This document shows positions 1-6,087 of a stretch of 21,709 nt of DNA, piece after piece. This stretch comes from an uncultured Clostridia bacterium (GTDB taxonomy: Bacteria; Bacillota; Clostridia; Christensenellales; Borkfalkiaceae). The stretch's first letter is position 1; each line of letters starts with the position of its first letter. Made by a program: the position numbers and the translations under genes. The stretch covers positions 1 to 21,709 of the forward strand of contig CAJGCN010000010.1 in the NCBI GenBank assembly GCA_904501815.1, in the 5' to 3' direction. The notes beneath the pieces are model-generated. The model worked only from the letters and a program-made list of their open reading frames with translations. It was not told the origin of the DNA and made no database searches.

Positions 1-264
1 ACCGATAAACCTGAAGAACTTTCGGCGGAGTTAATGACGAAGCTCGGTCGTGGCGTGACTGCCATTCAAGCGGAAGGTATGTATACGCATAAAGGACATT
101 GTTTGTTGATTTGTATCGTTCGCAACCGCCAAGTCGGTGAATTTTTGAAGATTTTGAAAAATTACTCGACTTCCTTTTCCTACTCTTGCAAGGTCAACGA
201 AGTGTACGGCAGATTTGAAGTGAAAAAATCTTTAAAACACCATAACGAACATAAAGAAAATTAA
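1..264 (+). CDS. YitT family membrane protein, C-terminal part (DUF2179 domain), 5' end outside window
   Basis: The reading frame is open from the first base and ends at the TAA at 262-264; 87 residues are visible. The piece resembles the cytoplasmic DUF2179 domain that ends YitT/YpjC/YqfU-type multispanning membrane proteins of Firmicutes. The signs are a T-D-K-P-E-E-L start, then the hallmark LGRGVTAIQAEGMYT (about residues 16-30 of the visible part), then the hydrophobic LLICIVRNRQVGEFLKI strand-helix and a final EVYGRF. The membrane-spanning half would lie upstream of the window. The ATG at 34 is internal and should not be taken as the start. Molecular function of the family is not established; the C-terminal domain is thought to be a small regulatory or ligand-binding module. 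A terminator follows at once, so this is the last gene of its transcript. Confidence 0.85.
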   Translation, partial: TDKPEELSAELMTKLGRGVTAIQAEGMYTHKGHCLLICIVRNRQVGEFLKILKNYSTSFSYSCKVNEVYGRFEVKKSLKHHNEHKEN

Positions 265-283
265 TTTATTTTAAAAGTAATTC

Positions 284-316
284 GAGCGACAACTTTTGGT
301 TGCCGCTCCTTTTTTA
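284..316 (+). terminator. Rho-independent terminator after the YitT gene
   Basis: GAGCGACAAC (284-293) can pair with GTTGCCGCTC (299-308) around a TTTTG loop, with one A-C mismatch, and is followed by a run of T at 310-315. It ends the plus-strand YitT transcript. The convergent gene's stop codon lies inside the T run; the minus-strand reading has the stem but only a poor U tract, so it is at best weakly bidirectional. Confidence 0.8.
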
Positions 317-1315
317 TTTAATAAATTTCGCCGTATACTTTCCGTCTTTTACCGTTAAAACAACCGTTCCTTTTTCGTCCGTTCTAAAAGTTTCCACGCC
401 TTTTGATAATAAATTCGTCAACACTTCGCCGTCGGGGTGTCCGTAAGCATTGTCTTTCCCTACGGAAATCACCGCCGTTTGCACTTGCAAATATTCTAAA
501 AACTCGGCAGACGTAGAATCGGCGCTTCCGTGATGCGCCACTTTTAAAACGTCGGTGTTTTGAAAGAGCTTTACGCCTATTTCTTCAAAAATATTCACTT
601 GGTCGGCTTGCATTAACCGGCGCTCAACGGCAGTAGAAACGTCGCCTAAAAACATTGCGCTCACCCCTTGATACTCTAACCACAACACGGCGGAATCGTC
701 GTTTTCGCCCGCTACGTCTGCATTCGTTTCAAGGGAATAAGGCGATAAAAAAGCAAGCGTAAAAGGATAATTTTCTTTTTTAGAAGAAATCGTCAAATAC
801 CGCTCTGAAATAAATTTCTTGCAATTTTCGTCAAGCAGTTTTTCATAAAATTGCGCATATTCACGATTGACCGACGGGTTTTCCAAATAGGGATAATATA
901 CGTTTTTGACCGTTTTATACTTTAACACGGTATCCAAACCGCCCGCGTGGTCGCCGTCGGCGTGGGTAAGGACGAGATAATCAATTCTTTCAATTTCCAA
1001 AGCGTTTAAATAACGCATTATTTTCTTATCGTTCGCCCCGCTACCGTTCCCGCCGTCGATTAGAAGAATTTTATTATCAGGGAGTTCTACGAGCGTGCAA
1101 TCCCCTTGTCCGACGTCTAAAAAATGAATACGAAGTTCTCCTGCTTTACGCTTAGAAACAGTCGGCAAAGAAAAATAATATTTCCAAGTTTGCAAAGGAC
1201 AGAAAAAAGAAAAAAGTCCCAAACCGACAAAACACAAGAAGAGTATACCACCTATCACCCAAAAGAGAATTTTCTTTTTTCGGCTGATTTGTTTTTTCTC
1301 GGCGGCGTATCCCAT
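314..1315 (-). CDS. Membrane-anchored ComEC-like metallo-beta-lactamase-fold hydrolase
   Basis: The 333-residue protein has a positively charged N-terminus, a single hydrophobic segment (about residues 15-38) and then an MBL-fold domain. The N-in signal anchor suggests the catalytic domain faces outside. The domain begins LRIHFLDVGQGDCTLVELP (61-79), typical of the ComEC/Rec2 C-terminal nuclease-like domain and its standalone relatives. The metal site HADGDH is at 118-123, an LGDVS strand comes later, and HHGSADSTS forms the closing motif. Substrate is unknown; the ComEC domain is associated with processing DNA at the cell surface, but standalone members may act on other phosphodiesters. No ComEC transmembrane channel is present, so this is not ComEC itself. 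It lies 12 nt after the alarmone synthetase, with its Shine-Dalgarno (AAGGAAG) overlapping that gene's stop, so the two are co-transcribed. Confidence 0.85.
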   Translation of the reverse strand: MGYAAEKKQISRKKKILFWVIGGILFLCFVGLGLFSFFCPLQTWKYYFSLPTVSKRKAGELRIHFLDVGQGDCTLVELPDNKILLIDGGNGSGANDKKIMRYLNALEIERIDYLVLTHADGDHAGGLDTVLKYKTVKNVYYPYLENPSVNREYAQFYEKLLDENCKKFISERYLTISSKKENYPFTLAFLSPYSLETNADVAGENDDSAVLWLEYQGVSAMFLGDVSTAVERRLMQADQVNIFEEIGVKLFQNTDVLKVAHHGSADSTSAEFLEYLQVQTAVISVGKDNAYGHPDGEVLTNLLSKGVETFRTDEKGTVVLTVKDGKYTAKFIK

Positions 1316-1327
1316 AGCTAAGCTTCC

Positions 1328-2035
1328 TTATTGCGTTTCTTTCGTATACATTTCGTTTTCTTCTTGGATAATGGAGTTAGGTTCTATGCGTATTTGTTGG
1401 CAAAGATGTTGCATACGCTCTTCCACTTTAAACAGGTCGTCGGCGCAAGCGCGAAGTTCGGCACGGTAGGACTCTAACAGTTCTTTATTGACCTTATAAG
1501 AAACTTCGTGTTCTAAGCTTGCCCACATATTCATAGAAATCGTTCTAAGCTGTATTTCAACGGGTACGACCATTTGAATTGCCGAAAGCGAAACGGGCAT
1601 TTCTACGATTAAATGTAAGCTTCTATACCCGTTGGGCTTGGGATGCTTTATGTAGTCTTTTTCCGTCAATAACCGCACGCCGTTTTGGTTGATGAACACC
1701 CGCGCGATTTTATAGATATCTTCCAAATAACTGCATACGACCCGTACGCCGGCTATATCTTTAATCTCCGCAAGATTTTCAGGCGTTTGCGCAAAGCCCC
1801 TACGGTGAAGTTTTTCATACGCGCTTTCCACCGTTTTTAAACGGGTTTGAATACTGTGAATGGGGTCGTGCCCTTGAATCATACTAAACTCGTCGTCTAA
1901 GATTTCAAAACGGGTACGGGCGGTTTTCATTGCACCCGAATACAGCGGTTTCCATTTTTTATATTCTCGAATAAACTCGGGGGTAGGCGCACCGCCTTCC
2001 CGAAAAAGAATTTCTCCCGTAGTATCCTGTTGCAT
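1328..2035 (-). CDS. Small alarmone synthetase (single-domain GTP pyrophosphokinase, RelQ/YjbM type)
   Basis: The 235-residue protein consists of a RelA/SpoT synthetase domain only, without the HD hydrolase or the TGS and ACT domains. It is expected to transfer pyrophosphate from ATP to GDP or GTP to make (p)ppGpp. Visible motifs are EIKDIAGVRVVCSYLEDIY (from about 90), DYIKHPKPNGYRSLHLIVE (127-145) and VPVEIQLRTISMNMWASLE (157-175), which is diagnostic of the synthetase fold. Length and composition fit the homotetrameric RelQ/YjbM group of Firmicutes better than RelP/YwaC, but I cannot separate these with certainty. The start is supported by a GGGAGGG ribosome binding site. It is the first gene of an operon with the ComEC-like hydrolase and has its own consensus promoter at 2069-2097. 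Confidence 0.92.
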   Translation of the reverse strand: MQQDTTGEILFREGGAPTPEFIREYKKWKPLYSGAMKTARTRFEILDDEFSMIQGHDPIHSIQTRLKTVESAYEKLHRRGFAQTPENLAEIKDIAGVRVVCSYLEDIYKIARVFINQNGVRLLTEKDYIKHPKPNGYRSLHLIVEMPVSLSAIQMVVPVEIQLRTISMNMWASLEHEVSYKVNKELLESYRAELRACADDLFKVEERMQHLCQQIRIEPNSIIQEENEMYTKETQ

Positions 2036-2068
2036 AGCGTTTCCCTCCCGTTTCCTTATCTTACTTTT

Positions 2069-2097
2069 ATTATATCATAACCTATTAAGAAAATCAA
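2069..2097 (-). promoter_or_regulatory. Sigma-A promoter of the alarmone synthetase operon
   Basis: Reading on the minus strand, TTGATT (2097-2092), a 17-base spacer and a perfect TATAAT (2074-2069) lie about 34 bases upstream of the ATG. The predicted start site is near 2062. Confidence 0.85.
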
Positions 2098-2136
2098 CGG
2101 GCTATGCGAGTTTTTTCGGATTTTTCTTAAAATTTC

Positions 2137-2167
2137 AAAAAACGGGCTTGAAAAACCAAGCCCGTTT
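2137..2167 (-). terminator. Rho-independent terminator after the Mrp gene
   Basis: On the minus strand AAACGGGCTTG (2167-2157) and its exact complement CAAGCCCGTTT (2150-2140) form an 11-bp stem around a GTTTTT loop, and the T run continues to 2137. It starts 8 bases after the Mrp stop. It separates the Mrp transcript from the alarmone synthetase operon promoter. Confidence 0.92.
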
Positions 2168-2175
2168 CCGTTCGT

Positions 2176-3018
2176 TTACGCTTTTTGAATTTCGGGCGCG
2201 TTTTCGATTTGCGAAAAAATCTCGTTCAGCACGTCCGTTTCGTAGTCTTCTATTCTTCCTTCATCGGCATATTCGGCAATCTTTTTGTCAAGCGGAATTT
2301 TCGCCGTTGCGGGAATGGCGTATTCGCTCGCAATTTTTTCCACTTTGCTACGCCCGAACACTTCTATCTTTTTCCCGCAATCGGGGCAAGTAAGATAGCT
2401 CATATTCTCGACGATACCGAGCACGGGAATATGCATAATATTCGCCATATTCACCGCTTTTTTAACGACCATTTCCACTAAATCCTGCGGAGTGGTGACG
2501 ATAATAATCCCAGCCAAAGGAATACTTTGAAAAACCGTCAAAGGCACGTCGCCCGTTCCCGGTGGCATATCGATAAACAGTAAATCCACGTCTTTCCAAA
2601 CGACGTCCGTCCAGAACTGCATGACCGTGCCAGAAATGACCATCCCCCGCCAAATTACGGGCATCGTTTCGTCGTCGAGCAATAAATTCATAGACATAAG
2701 CTGAATACCCGAAGGGGTTAATACTGTGTCAATCCCTTCTTCGCTACCCGTTGCGTGGTCTTTTACGCCAAAAGCGTGGGGAATGGAAGGGCCTGTCACG
2801 TCCGCGTCCATAACGCCGACGGATTTGCCTTTTTTATTCGCCAACGACGCAAGCAAAGCGGTCGTGAAAGATTTTCCGACGCCCCCTTTTCCGCTGACGA
2901 TACCGATTACCTTTTTTACTGATGAATTTTTATGGGGTTCTTTTAACATACTTTCCGCTTTTCTCGAAGAGCAGTTAGAAGAACAGGTTGAACAATTATG
3001 CGTACAATTTTCCGACAT
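2176..3018 (-). CDS. mrp: Mrp/NBP35-type P-loop ATPase, iron-sulfur cluster carrier
   Basis: The 280-residue protein is a cytoplasmic ATPase of the Mrp/ApbC/Nbp35 family, which binds and delivers Fe-S clusters to target proteins. It has a deviant Walker A motif, GKGGVGKS (43-50), then DADVTGPSIPHAFG, the Walker B-like LLFIDMPPGTGDVPLT, and a late CPDC pair typical of the bridging cluster site. The N-terminus carries four cysteines (5, 9, 12, 16), a layout common in Clostridial Mrp proteins and possibly a second metal site. The frame stays open 30 codons upstream to 3108. The start at 3018 is preferred because AAGGAG (3031-3026) lies 7 bases before it and the promoter (3047-3075) lies inside the putative extension. 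It is monocistronic, bounded by its own promoter and terminator. Confidence 0.94.
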   Translation of the reverse strand: MSENCTHNCSTCSSNCSSRKAESMLKEPHKNSSVKKVIGIVSGKGGVGKSFTTALLASLANKKGKSVGVMDADVTGPSIPHAFGVKDHATGSEEGIDTVLTPSGIQLMSMNLLLDDETMPVIWRGMVISGTVMQFWTDVVWKDVDLLFIDMPPGTGDVPLTVFQSIPLAGIIIVTTPQDLVEMVVKKAVNMANIMHIPVLGIVENMSYLTCPDCGKKIEVFGRSKVEKIASEYAIPATAKIPLDKKIAEYADEGRIEDYETDVLNEIFSQIENAPEIQKA

Positions 3019-3046
3019 TTTCTTTCTCCTTCTTTTAACGTTTTTT

Positions 3047-3075
3047 ATTATACCCCTTTTCAAGGCTTTTGTCAA
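3047..3075 (-). promoter_or_regulatory. Sigma-A promoter of mrp, with Shine-Dalgarno that decides the start
   Basis: On the minus strand a perfect TTGACA (3075-3070), a 17-base spacer and a perfect TATAAT (3052-3047) give a start site near 3040. An AAGGAG at 3031-3026 follows, 7 bases before the ATG at 3018. This rules out the longer reading frame that begins at 3108. Confidence 0.92.
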
Positions 3076-3148
3076 GGTCTTTTCCCTTACTTCTTCTTTT
3101 TTTGACAAAAACTGTTTATAAATCCTTGTAAAAACCGCTTAAAAACGC

Positions 3149-3177
3149 TTGCCACTTACGGCAAAATAGTGTATAAT
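3149..3177 (+). promoter_or_regulatory. Sigma-A promoter of the SRP RNA gene
   Basis: TTGCCA (3149-3154), a 17-base spacer and TATAAT (3172-3177) place the transcription start near 3183-3185, right at the beginning of the SRP RNA 5' strand. Confidence 0.88.
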
Positions 3178-3181
3178 AAAC

Positions 3182-3452
3182 AGGCTGCGCGTAGGTGGGG
3201 AGTTAGCGGCACCCTGCATCTGAAATCCGCTATACAGAGCCGAACGCCTTTCTAGACGAAGTTTATGGAAGGCCGCGCGCCGTAAGGAACGTTGATAGCA
3301 AGGTCTTATGCAACGTGATGCCGTGAACCGTGTCAGGACGGGAACGTAGCAGCACTAAGCGGATGTTCGCGTGTGCCATAAGGTAGCTTTGAAGGAGTCG
3401 CCTGCGGCGTTTACGCTTCGGTAAATTTCGGCAAAAAAGGATCGCGCAGTTT
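3182..3452 (+). ncRNA. ffs: Signal recognition particle RNA, large bacterial type with Alu domain
   Basis: About 270 nt of the Bacillus/Clostridium large SRP RNA class. The 5' part carries the Alu-domain sequence GGTGGGGAGTTAGCGG (from about 3195) followed by a CCCTG segment. The S-domain helix 8 is at about 3332-3353: GTCAGGA, a CG-GGAA-CG tetraloop stem, then GTAGCAGC, then the GCGTGTGCC strand at about 3369-3377. The ends close on each other: CTGCGCG (3185-3191) pairs exactly with CGCGCAG (3443-3449), and T residues follow directly. The RNA binds Ffh and targets nascent membrane and secreted proteins to the translocon. It has its own promoter (3149-3177) and a hairpin terminator just downstream. 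The precise mature ends are inferred from the closing helix. The short minus-strand frame across this region is not a gene. Confidence 0.95.
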
Positions 3453-3463
3453 TTTTCGTTTTT

Positions 3464-3496
3464 AACGCTTCTCTTATTCGGAGAAGCGTTTTTTTC
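3464..3496 (+). terminator. Rho-independent terminator downstream of SRP RNA
   Basis: AACGCTTCTC (3464-3473) and GAGAAGCGTT (3481-3490) form a perfect 10-bp stem with a 7-base loop, followed by T residues to 3495. A T run at 3450-3456, directly after the SRP closing helix, could be a first stop or processing point. Confidence 0.9.
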
Positions 3497-3953
3497 ACAG
3501 TACCCCTTTTTCCAAAAGGTATTCTTCTAAAATTTTCGCGGCGGTATACACGAGCTCTGCGCACGGGCGTTTTTTATAATATTCTTCCGTTCTGCGCTCG
3601 GCTTCGCCCCCTACGCCAAAAGAAAGATTTGCGCCCGTCAATAAATCCCCGCAAAGCAAACTCCCGTTTTCGGCTTTGAATTTCGCCGTAAGCTCTTGAA
3701 TAGCCAAATACGTTTGCTTTTTGTTTTCAGCCGAAAGCTCTCCTGCTCCGCACACTAAACCGTAAACGAGCGCCATACCGCTTACCGCCCCGCAGGTTAA
3801 GCGCAATCTTCCTAACCCACCGCCGAAAGGTAAACTTGCATTTAACAATGCCGTGCGCTCTAAGCCCGTTTCTTTTTCAAAGGCGAGCGCAACCGCTTGC
3901 GCGCAATTATATCCCTGTTCAAAATATTCTTTTGCCCGTTCTGCTCTTGACAT
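3495..3953 (-). CDS. C_GCAxxG_C_C family redox-type protein
   Basis: The 152-residue soluble protein carries the spaced cysteines that define this family: YNCAQA (Cys17), TCGAVSGM (Cys54, the CGAxxG core), Cys68, LLCGDLL (Cys101) and RPCAELV (Cys131). A glycine-rich LPFGGGLGRL segment precedes the core. Family members occur widely in anaerobic Firmicutes and are often annotated as putative redox-active proteins; the biochemical role is not known. Length is normal. An AGGAG ribosome binding site lies before the ATG at 3953. The gene diverges from the phosphopantetheinyl transferase. Its ATG overlaps the -35 element of that gene's promoter, so the two could compete for RNA polymerase and transcription. 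I see no clean -35/-10 for this gene itself. Confidence 0.88.
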   Translation of the reverse strand: MSRAERAKEYFEQGYNCAQAVALAFEKETGLERTALLNASLPFGGGLGRLRLTCGAVSGMALVYGLVCGAGELSAENKKQTYLAIQELTAKFKAENGSLLCGDLLTGANLSFGVGGEAERRTEEYYKKRPCAELVYTAAKILEEYLLEKGVL

Positions 3954-3975
3954 TTTTCTTTTCTCCTGTTATAAT
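3947..3975 (+). promoter_or_regulatory. Perfect consensus promoter giving a leaderless phosphopantetheinyl transferase mRNA
   Basis: TTGACA (3947-3952), exactly 17 bases, then TATAAT (3970-3975). The expected start site 6-8 bases downstream falls on or beside the A of the ATG at 3982. There is no Shine-Dalgarno between -10 and ATG. The -35 overlaps the start codon of the divergent gene. Confidence 0.85.
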
Positions 3976-3981
3976 AAAAAT

Positions 3982-4467
3982 ATGATTGACGTTTTTTATG
4001 CTCCGCGCGAAAAAGTTGCCGATACCGAAACTGCGCTGAAAACAATTTTATCCAAGTATTACGGGATTGAAAACGCGGTAATTTCCCGAAACGAACACGG
4101 AAAGCCTTTTTTAGAAACAGGCGAGCCGTTCTTTTCCGTTTCGCACACGCAAGAGCTTTTTTTCGTTGCGGTCGCCCCCTTTCCCGTAGGGTTAGACGCC
4201 GAGCCGAAAAACCGCAAAGTCGAGTTTTTATCCATTTGTAAAAAATATCCTTTTTTTACGCCTATCCCCACCGCGACAAAAGAATTTTTAAAGGCGTGGA
4301 CGGGCTTTGAAAGCGCGGTTAAATATTTAGGCGGTTCTCTCGCGCTTGACGGAAAAAAACTGCAAAAAGACGATGCCCGCTTTCATTTTTTGGAGTTTGA
4401 AATAAAAGAACATTTTCTTTGCGTATGTACGGGCGAGCCGTCGGAAGTAAGATGGATAGGTTTTTAA
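3982..4467 (+). CDS. Small 4'-phosphopantetheinyl transferase (Sfp/AcpS superfamily)
   Basis: The 161-residue enzyme is expected to move the phosphopantetheine arm of CoA onto a serine of an acyl or peptidyl carrier protein. It shows the superfamily motifs in order: FSVSHTQELFFVAVA (51-65), PVGLDAE (68-74) with the acidic pair Asp72 and Glu74 that binds Mg, and AWTGFESAVKYLGGSL (105-120) with Glu110 and Lys114. It is much shorter than Sfp (about 225 residues). The usual Lys just before the Glu of the third motif is Phe109 here. The frame is open upstream to 3853, but the promoter at 3947-3975 makes ATG 3982 the only sensible start. A hairpin terminator follows. There is no carrier protein or synthase gene nearby, so the partner is unknown. 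Confidence 0.85.
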   Translation: MIDVFYAPREKVADTETALKTILSKYYGIENAVISRNEHGKPFLETGEPFFSVSHTQELFFVAVAPFPVGLDAEPKNRKVEFLSICKKYPFFTPIPTATKEFLKAWTGFESAVKYLGGSLALDGKKLQKDDARFHFLEFEIKEHFLCVCTGEPSEVRWIGF

Positions 4468-4480
4468 TAGTATAGCATAT

Positions 4481-4513
4481 TTCCTTGCTTTTCGCAAGGG
4501 AATTTTATTTTTT
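4481..4513 (+). terminator. Rho-independent terminator after the phosphopantetheinyl transferase
   Basis: TTCCTTGC (4481-4488) pairs with GCAAGGGAA (4494-4502), one G bulged, around a short TTTTC loop, followed by a T-rich tract (TTTTATTTTTTT). Confidence 0.8.
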
Positions 4514-4526
4514 TACGCGCATTTGA

Positions 4527-4555
4527 TTGATTATTTTTCCGAAATTTGCTACACT
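4527..4555 (+). promoter_or_regulatory. Probable promoter of the nucleosidase-ung unit
   Basis: TTGATT (4527-4532), a 17-base spacer and TACACT (4550-4555). The leader is about 50 bases and contains the short palindrome TATGCGCATA before AAGGAG and the ATG at 4613. The -10 departs from consensus at two positions. Confidence 0.6.
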
Positions 4556-4612
4556 ATTTAGAAAGAAATAAAATCGCGCGTAGATATGCGCATATAACAA
4601 GGAGTATTAACT

Positions 4613-5269
4613 ATGATCGGTGCGGTAATCGCAATGCAAAGCGAAGCAGATATTTTGCTTGAAAATATGAAAATTTTCCGTTCTTTAACGGTGAGCGGTA
4701 AAAAAGTTTGGGTCGGAGAAGCGTACGGCAAAGAACTCGCCTTATGTGTTTGCGGGGTTGGAAAAGTCAACGCCGCGCTCGGCGCACAGCTTTTAATCAG
4801 TAAATTCGACGCGGAAAAGCTTTTGAATTTCGGCGTTGCGGGCGGGTTAAACGAAAACACTCAGCTTTGCGCCGTTTATCAAATCGGACAAGCCGTGCAA
4901 TTCGATTTCGACTTAACCCAACTTAACGGCACCAAAATCGGCACGCTCGACGAATACGCCGAAAATTATTTGGCGTTGCATCTTTTTAAAACGGATTTTC
5001 CCGTGCGTATGCTCGGCACTTCCGACCGTTTCAACGATAGCCCTGCCGACTATAAACTCTTAACGGAAGAATTAAACGCAGACATTCGGGATATGGAAGG
5101 CGCGGCAATCGTGCAAGCGGCGTACTCGGCAAAACTTCCCGTATTTTCTGTTAAAGCTATTTCCGACGTAGCGGGAAGTGGAAGCACCACCGAACAATTT
5201 TTGCAAAATAAAGAACGCGCGCTGAAAAATTTACAAGCGCGGTTGCCTGAAATTTTTGAAGAACTTTAA
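4613..5269 (+). CDS. mtnN: 5'-methylthioadenosine/S-adenosylhomocysteine nucleosidase family protein
   Basis: The 218-residue phosphorylase-fold (PNP_UDP_1) hydrolase is expected to split adenine from MTA, SAH and 5'-deoxyadenosine. The sequence starts MIGAVIAMQSEADILL, with Glu11 at the place of the catalytic Glu near the N-terminus. Then come CGVGKVNAALGAQLL, FGVAGGL (73-79), DMEGAAIVQAAY (160-171) with the ribose-binding Met-Glu, and KAISDVAGSGST (181-192) with the purine-contacting Asp185. Length is that of the family. The ATG follows AAGGAG. A close relative such as futalosine hydrolase cannot be excluded from sequence alone. The role fits the neighbourhood: MiaB, encoded in this window, is a radical SAM enzyme that releases 5'-deoxyadenosine and SAH. 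The uracil-DNA glycosylase gene follows after 118 bases with no terminator between. Confidence 0.85.
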   Translation: MIGAVIAMQSEADILLENMKIFRSLTVSGKKVWVGEAYGKELALCVCGVGKVNAALGAQLLISKFDAEKLLNFGVAGGLNENTQLCAVYQIGQAVQFDFDLTQLNGTKIGTLDEYAENYLALHLFKTDFPVRMLGTSDRFNDSPADYKLLTEELNADIRDMEGAAIVQAAYSAKLPVFSVKAISDVAGSGSTTEQFLQNKERALKNLQARLPEIFEEL

Positions 5270-5270
5270 T

Positions 5271-5308
5271 AGATTGCCACGCTACACTCCGTTTCTCTCG
5301 CAATGACG
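5271..5308. repeat. Possible degenerate copy of an interspersed palindromic repeat
   Basis: The segment starts AGATTGCCACGCT and ends CGCAATGACGG, so ATTGC near one end faces GCAAT near the other. This recalls a common short repeat in many bacterial genomes with ends of the form ATTGCCACG and CGCAATGAC. Only one copy is present in the window, so repeat status rests on memory of the pattern. Confidence 0.35.
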
Positions 5309-5387
5309 GTTATCACTCTTAGGGAAAACGTGACGGCGACTGTGGCTATAACATACAACGAATAGTTATTGATGAAGGAGTTTGAAA

Positions 5388-6056
5388 ATGATTGATTTGG
5401 GGGATTGGAACGACGTTCTCGCCCCGCTTTTTGCGGACGAACGCTATCAAAAAATCCGTCGGTTTTTAATCGACGAATATAATGCGTATACGGTGTATCC
5501 CGATATGTACGATTTATACAACTGTTTCCGTTTTACACCCTTTGAAAAGCTGAAAGTGGTGCTGTTAGGGCAAGACCCCTATCACGGTCCTAAACAAGCG
5601 CACGGGCTTTGTTTTTCCGTGCAAGACGGAGTTCCCAACCCGCCGTCGCTTGAAAATATTTTCAAAGAATTAAAAAGCGATATCGGCTGTGAACTTCCAA
5701 AAAGCGGGAATTTAACGAAATGGGCAAAGGAAGGCGTACTTTTATTAAACACTTCCTTAACCGTACGCGAACATCAAGCCAACTCTCACTCCAAATGCGG
5801 TTGGGCGTGGTTTACCGACAGCGTAATTTCTTTAATTTCCGAAAAGAAAGAAAACGTGGTGTTTATCCTTTGGGGCGGAAACGCGCGCAGTAAAAAGCCT
5901 TTAATAGATAAGAAAAAACATTGCATAATCGAAAGCGTTCACCCTTCTCCCCTTTCTGCGTATAACGGATTTTTCGGGTCGAAACCCTTTTCAAAAACCA
6001 ACGAATATTTACGCTCCGTCGGCTTAGAGCCGATTGACTGGGACTTAACGAAATAA
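5388..6056 (+). CDS. ung: Uracil-DNA glycosylase, family 1
   Basis: The 222-residue enzyme removes uracil from DNA as the first step of base excision repair. It shows the family-1 signatures: VVLLGQDPYHGPKQAHGLCF (57-76) with the water-activating Asp63, LLLNTSLTVREHQANSH (118-134), ILWGGNARSKK (160-170) and the leucine/minor-groove loop HPSPLSAYNGFFG with His185. Length matches E. coli Ung. The frame can be read from a TTG at 5382, but ATG 5388 is preferred because AAGGAG (5375-5380) lies 7 bases upstream. It is probably co-transcribed with the nucleosidase; I see only a TATAAC (5347-5352) without a -35 in the 118-base gap. A hairpin overlapping its stop codon ends the transcript, facing the convergent Xre regulator. 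Confidence 0.96.
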   Translation: MIDLGDWNDVLAPLFADERYQKIRRFLIDEYNAYTVYPDMYDLYNCFRFTPFEKLKVVLLGQDPYHGPKQAHGLCFSVQDGVPNPPSLENIFKELKSDIGCELPKSGNLTKWAKEGVLLLNTSLTVREHQANSHSKCGWAWFTDSVISLISEKKENVVFILWGGNARSKKPLIDKKKHCIIESVHPSPLSAYNGFFGSKPFSKTNEYLRSVGLEPIDWDLTK

Positions 6057-6080
6057 GGAAGCCGCACGGCTTCCTTTTCG
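6055..6080 (+). terminator. Rho-independent terminator after ung
   Basis: AAGGAAGCC (6055-6063) and GGCTTCCTT (6068-6076) form a 9-bp stem with a GCAC loop, starting within the ung stop codon and followed by T residues. The minus-strand reading (stem then TTATTT) may serve the convergent regulator gene too. Confidence 0.85.
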
Positions 6081-6087
6081 TTTGTCT

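Noticed and set aside
3018..3108. A 30-codon upstream extension of mrp giving a 310-residue protein
   Set aside because: The mrp promoter (TTGACA-17-TATAAT, 3075-3047) lies inside this stretch and AAGGAG precedes the ATG at 3018, so the extension is not transcribed as coding sequence.
2726..3121. Plus-strand open frame of 131 codons over mrp
   Set aside because: It is the antisense shadow of mrp; the translation is low-complexity Phe/Leu/Ser and no start signals are present. The same reasoning removes the many frames opposite mutL, mutS, miaB, thiI and carB-dapF.
3355..3564. Minus-strand open frame of 69 codons overlapping the SRP RNA
   Set aside because: It runs antisense across the SRP RNA and its terminator and into the C_GCAxxG_C_C gene in another frame; no ribosome binding site and no recognisable protein.
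3853..3981. Upstream part of the long frame before the phosphopantetheinyl transferase
   Set aside because: It is antisense to the start of the C_GCAxxG_C_C gene, lies upstream of and over the promoter, and the translated extension resembles nothing in the family.
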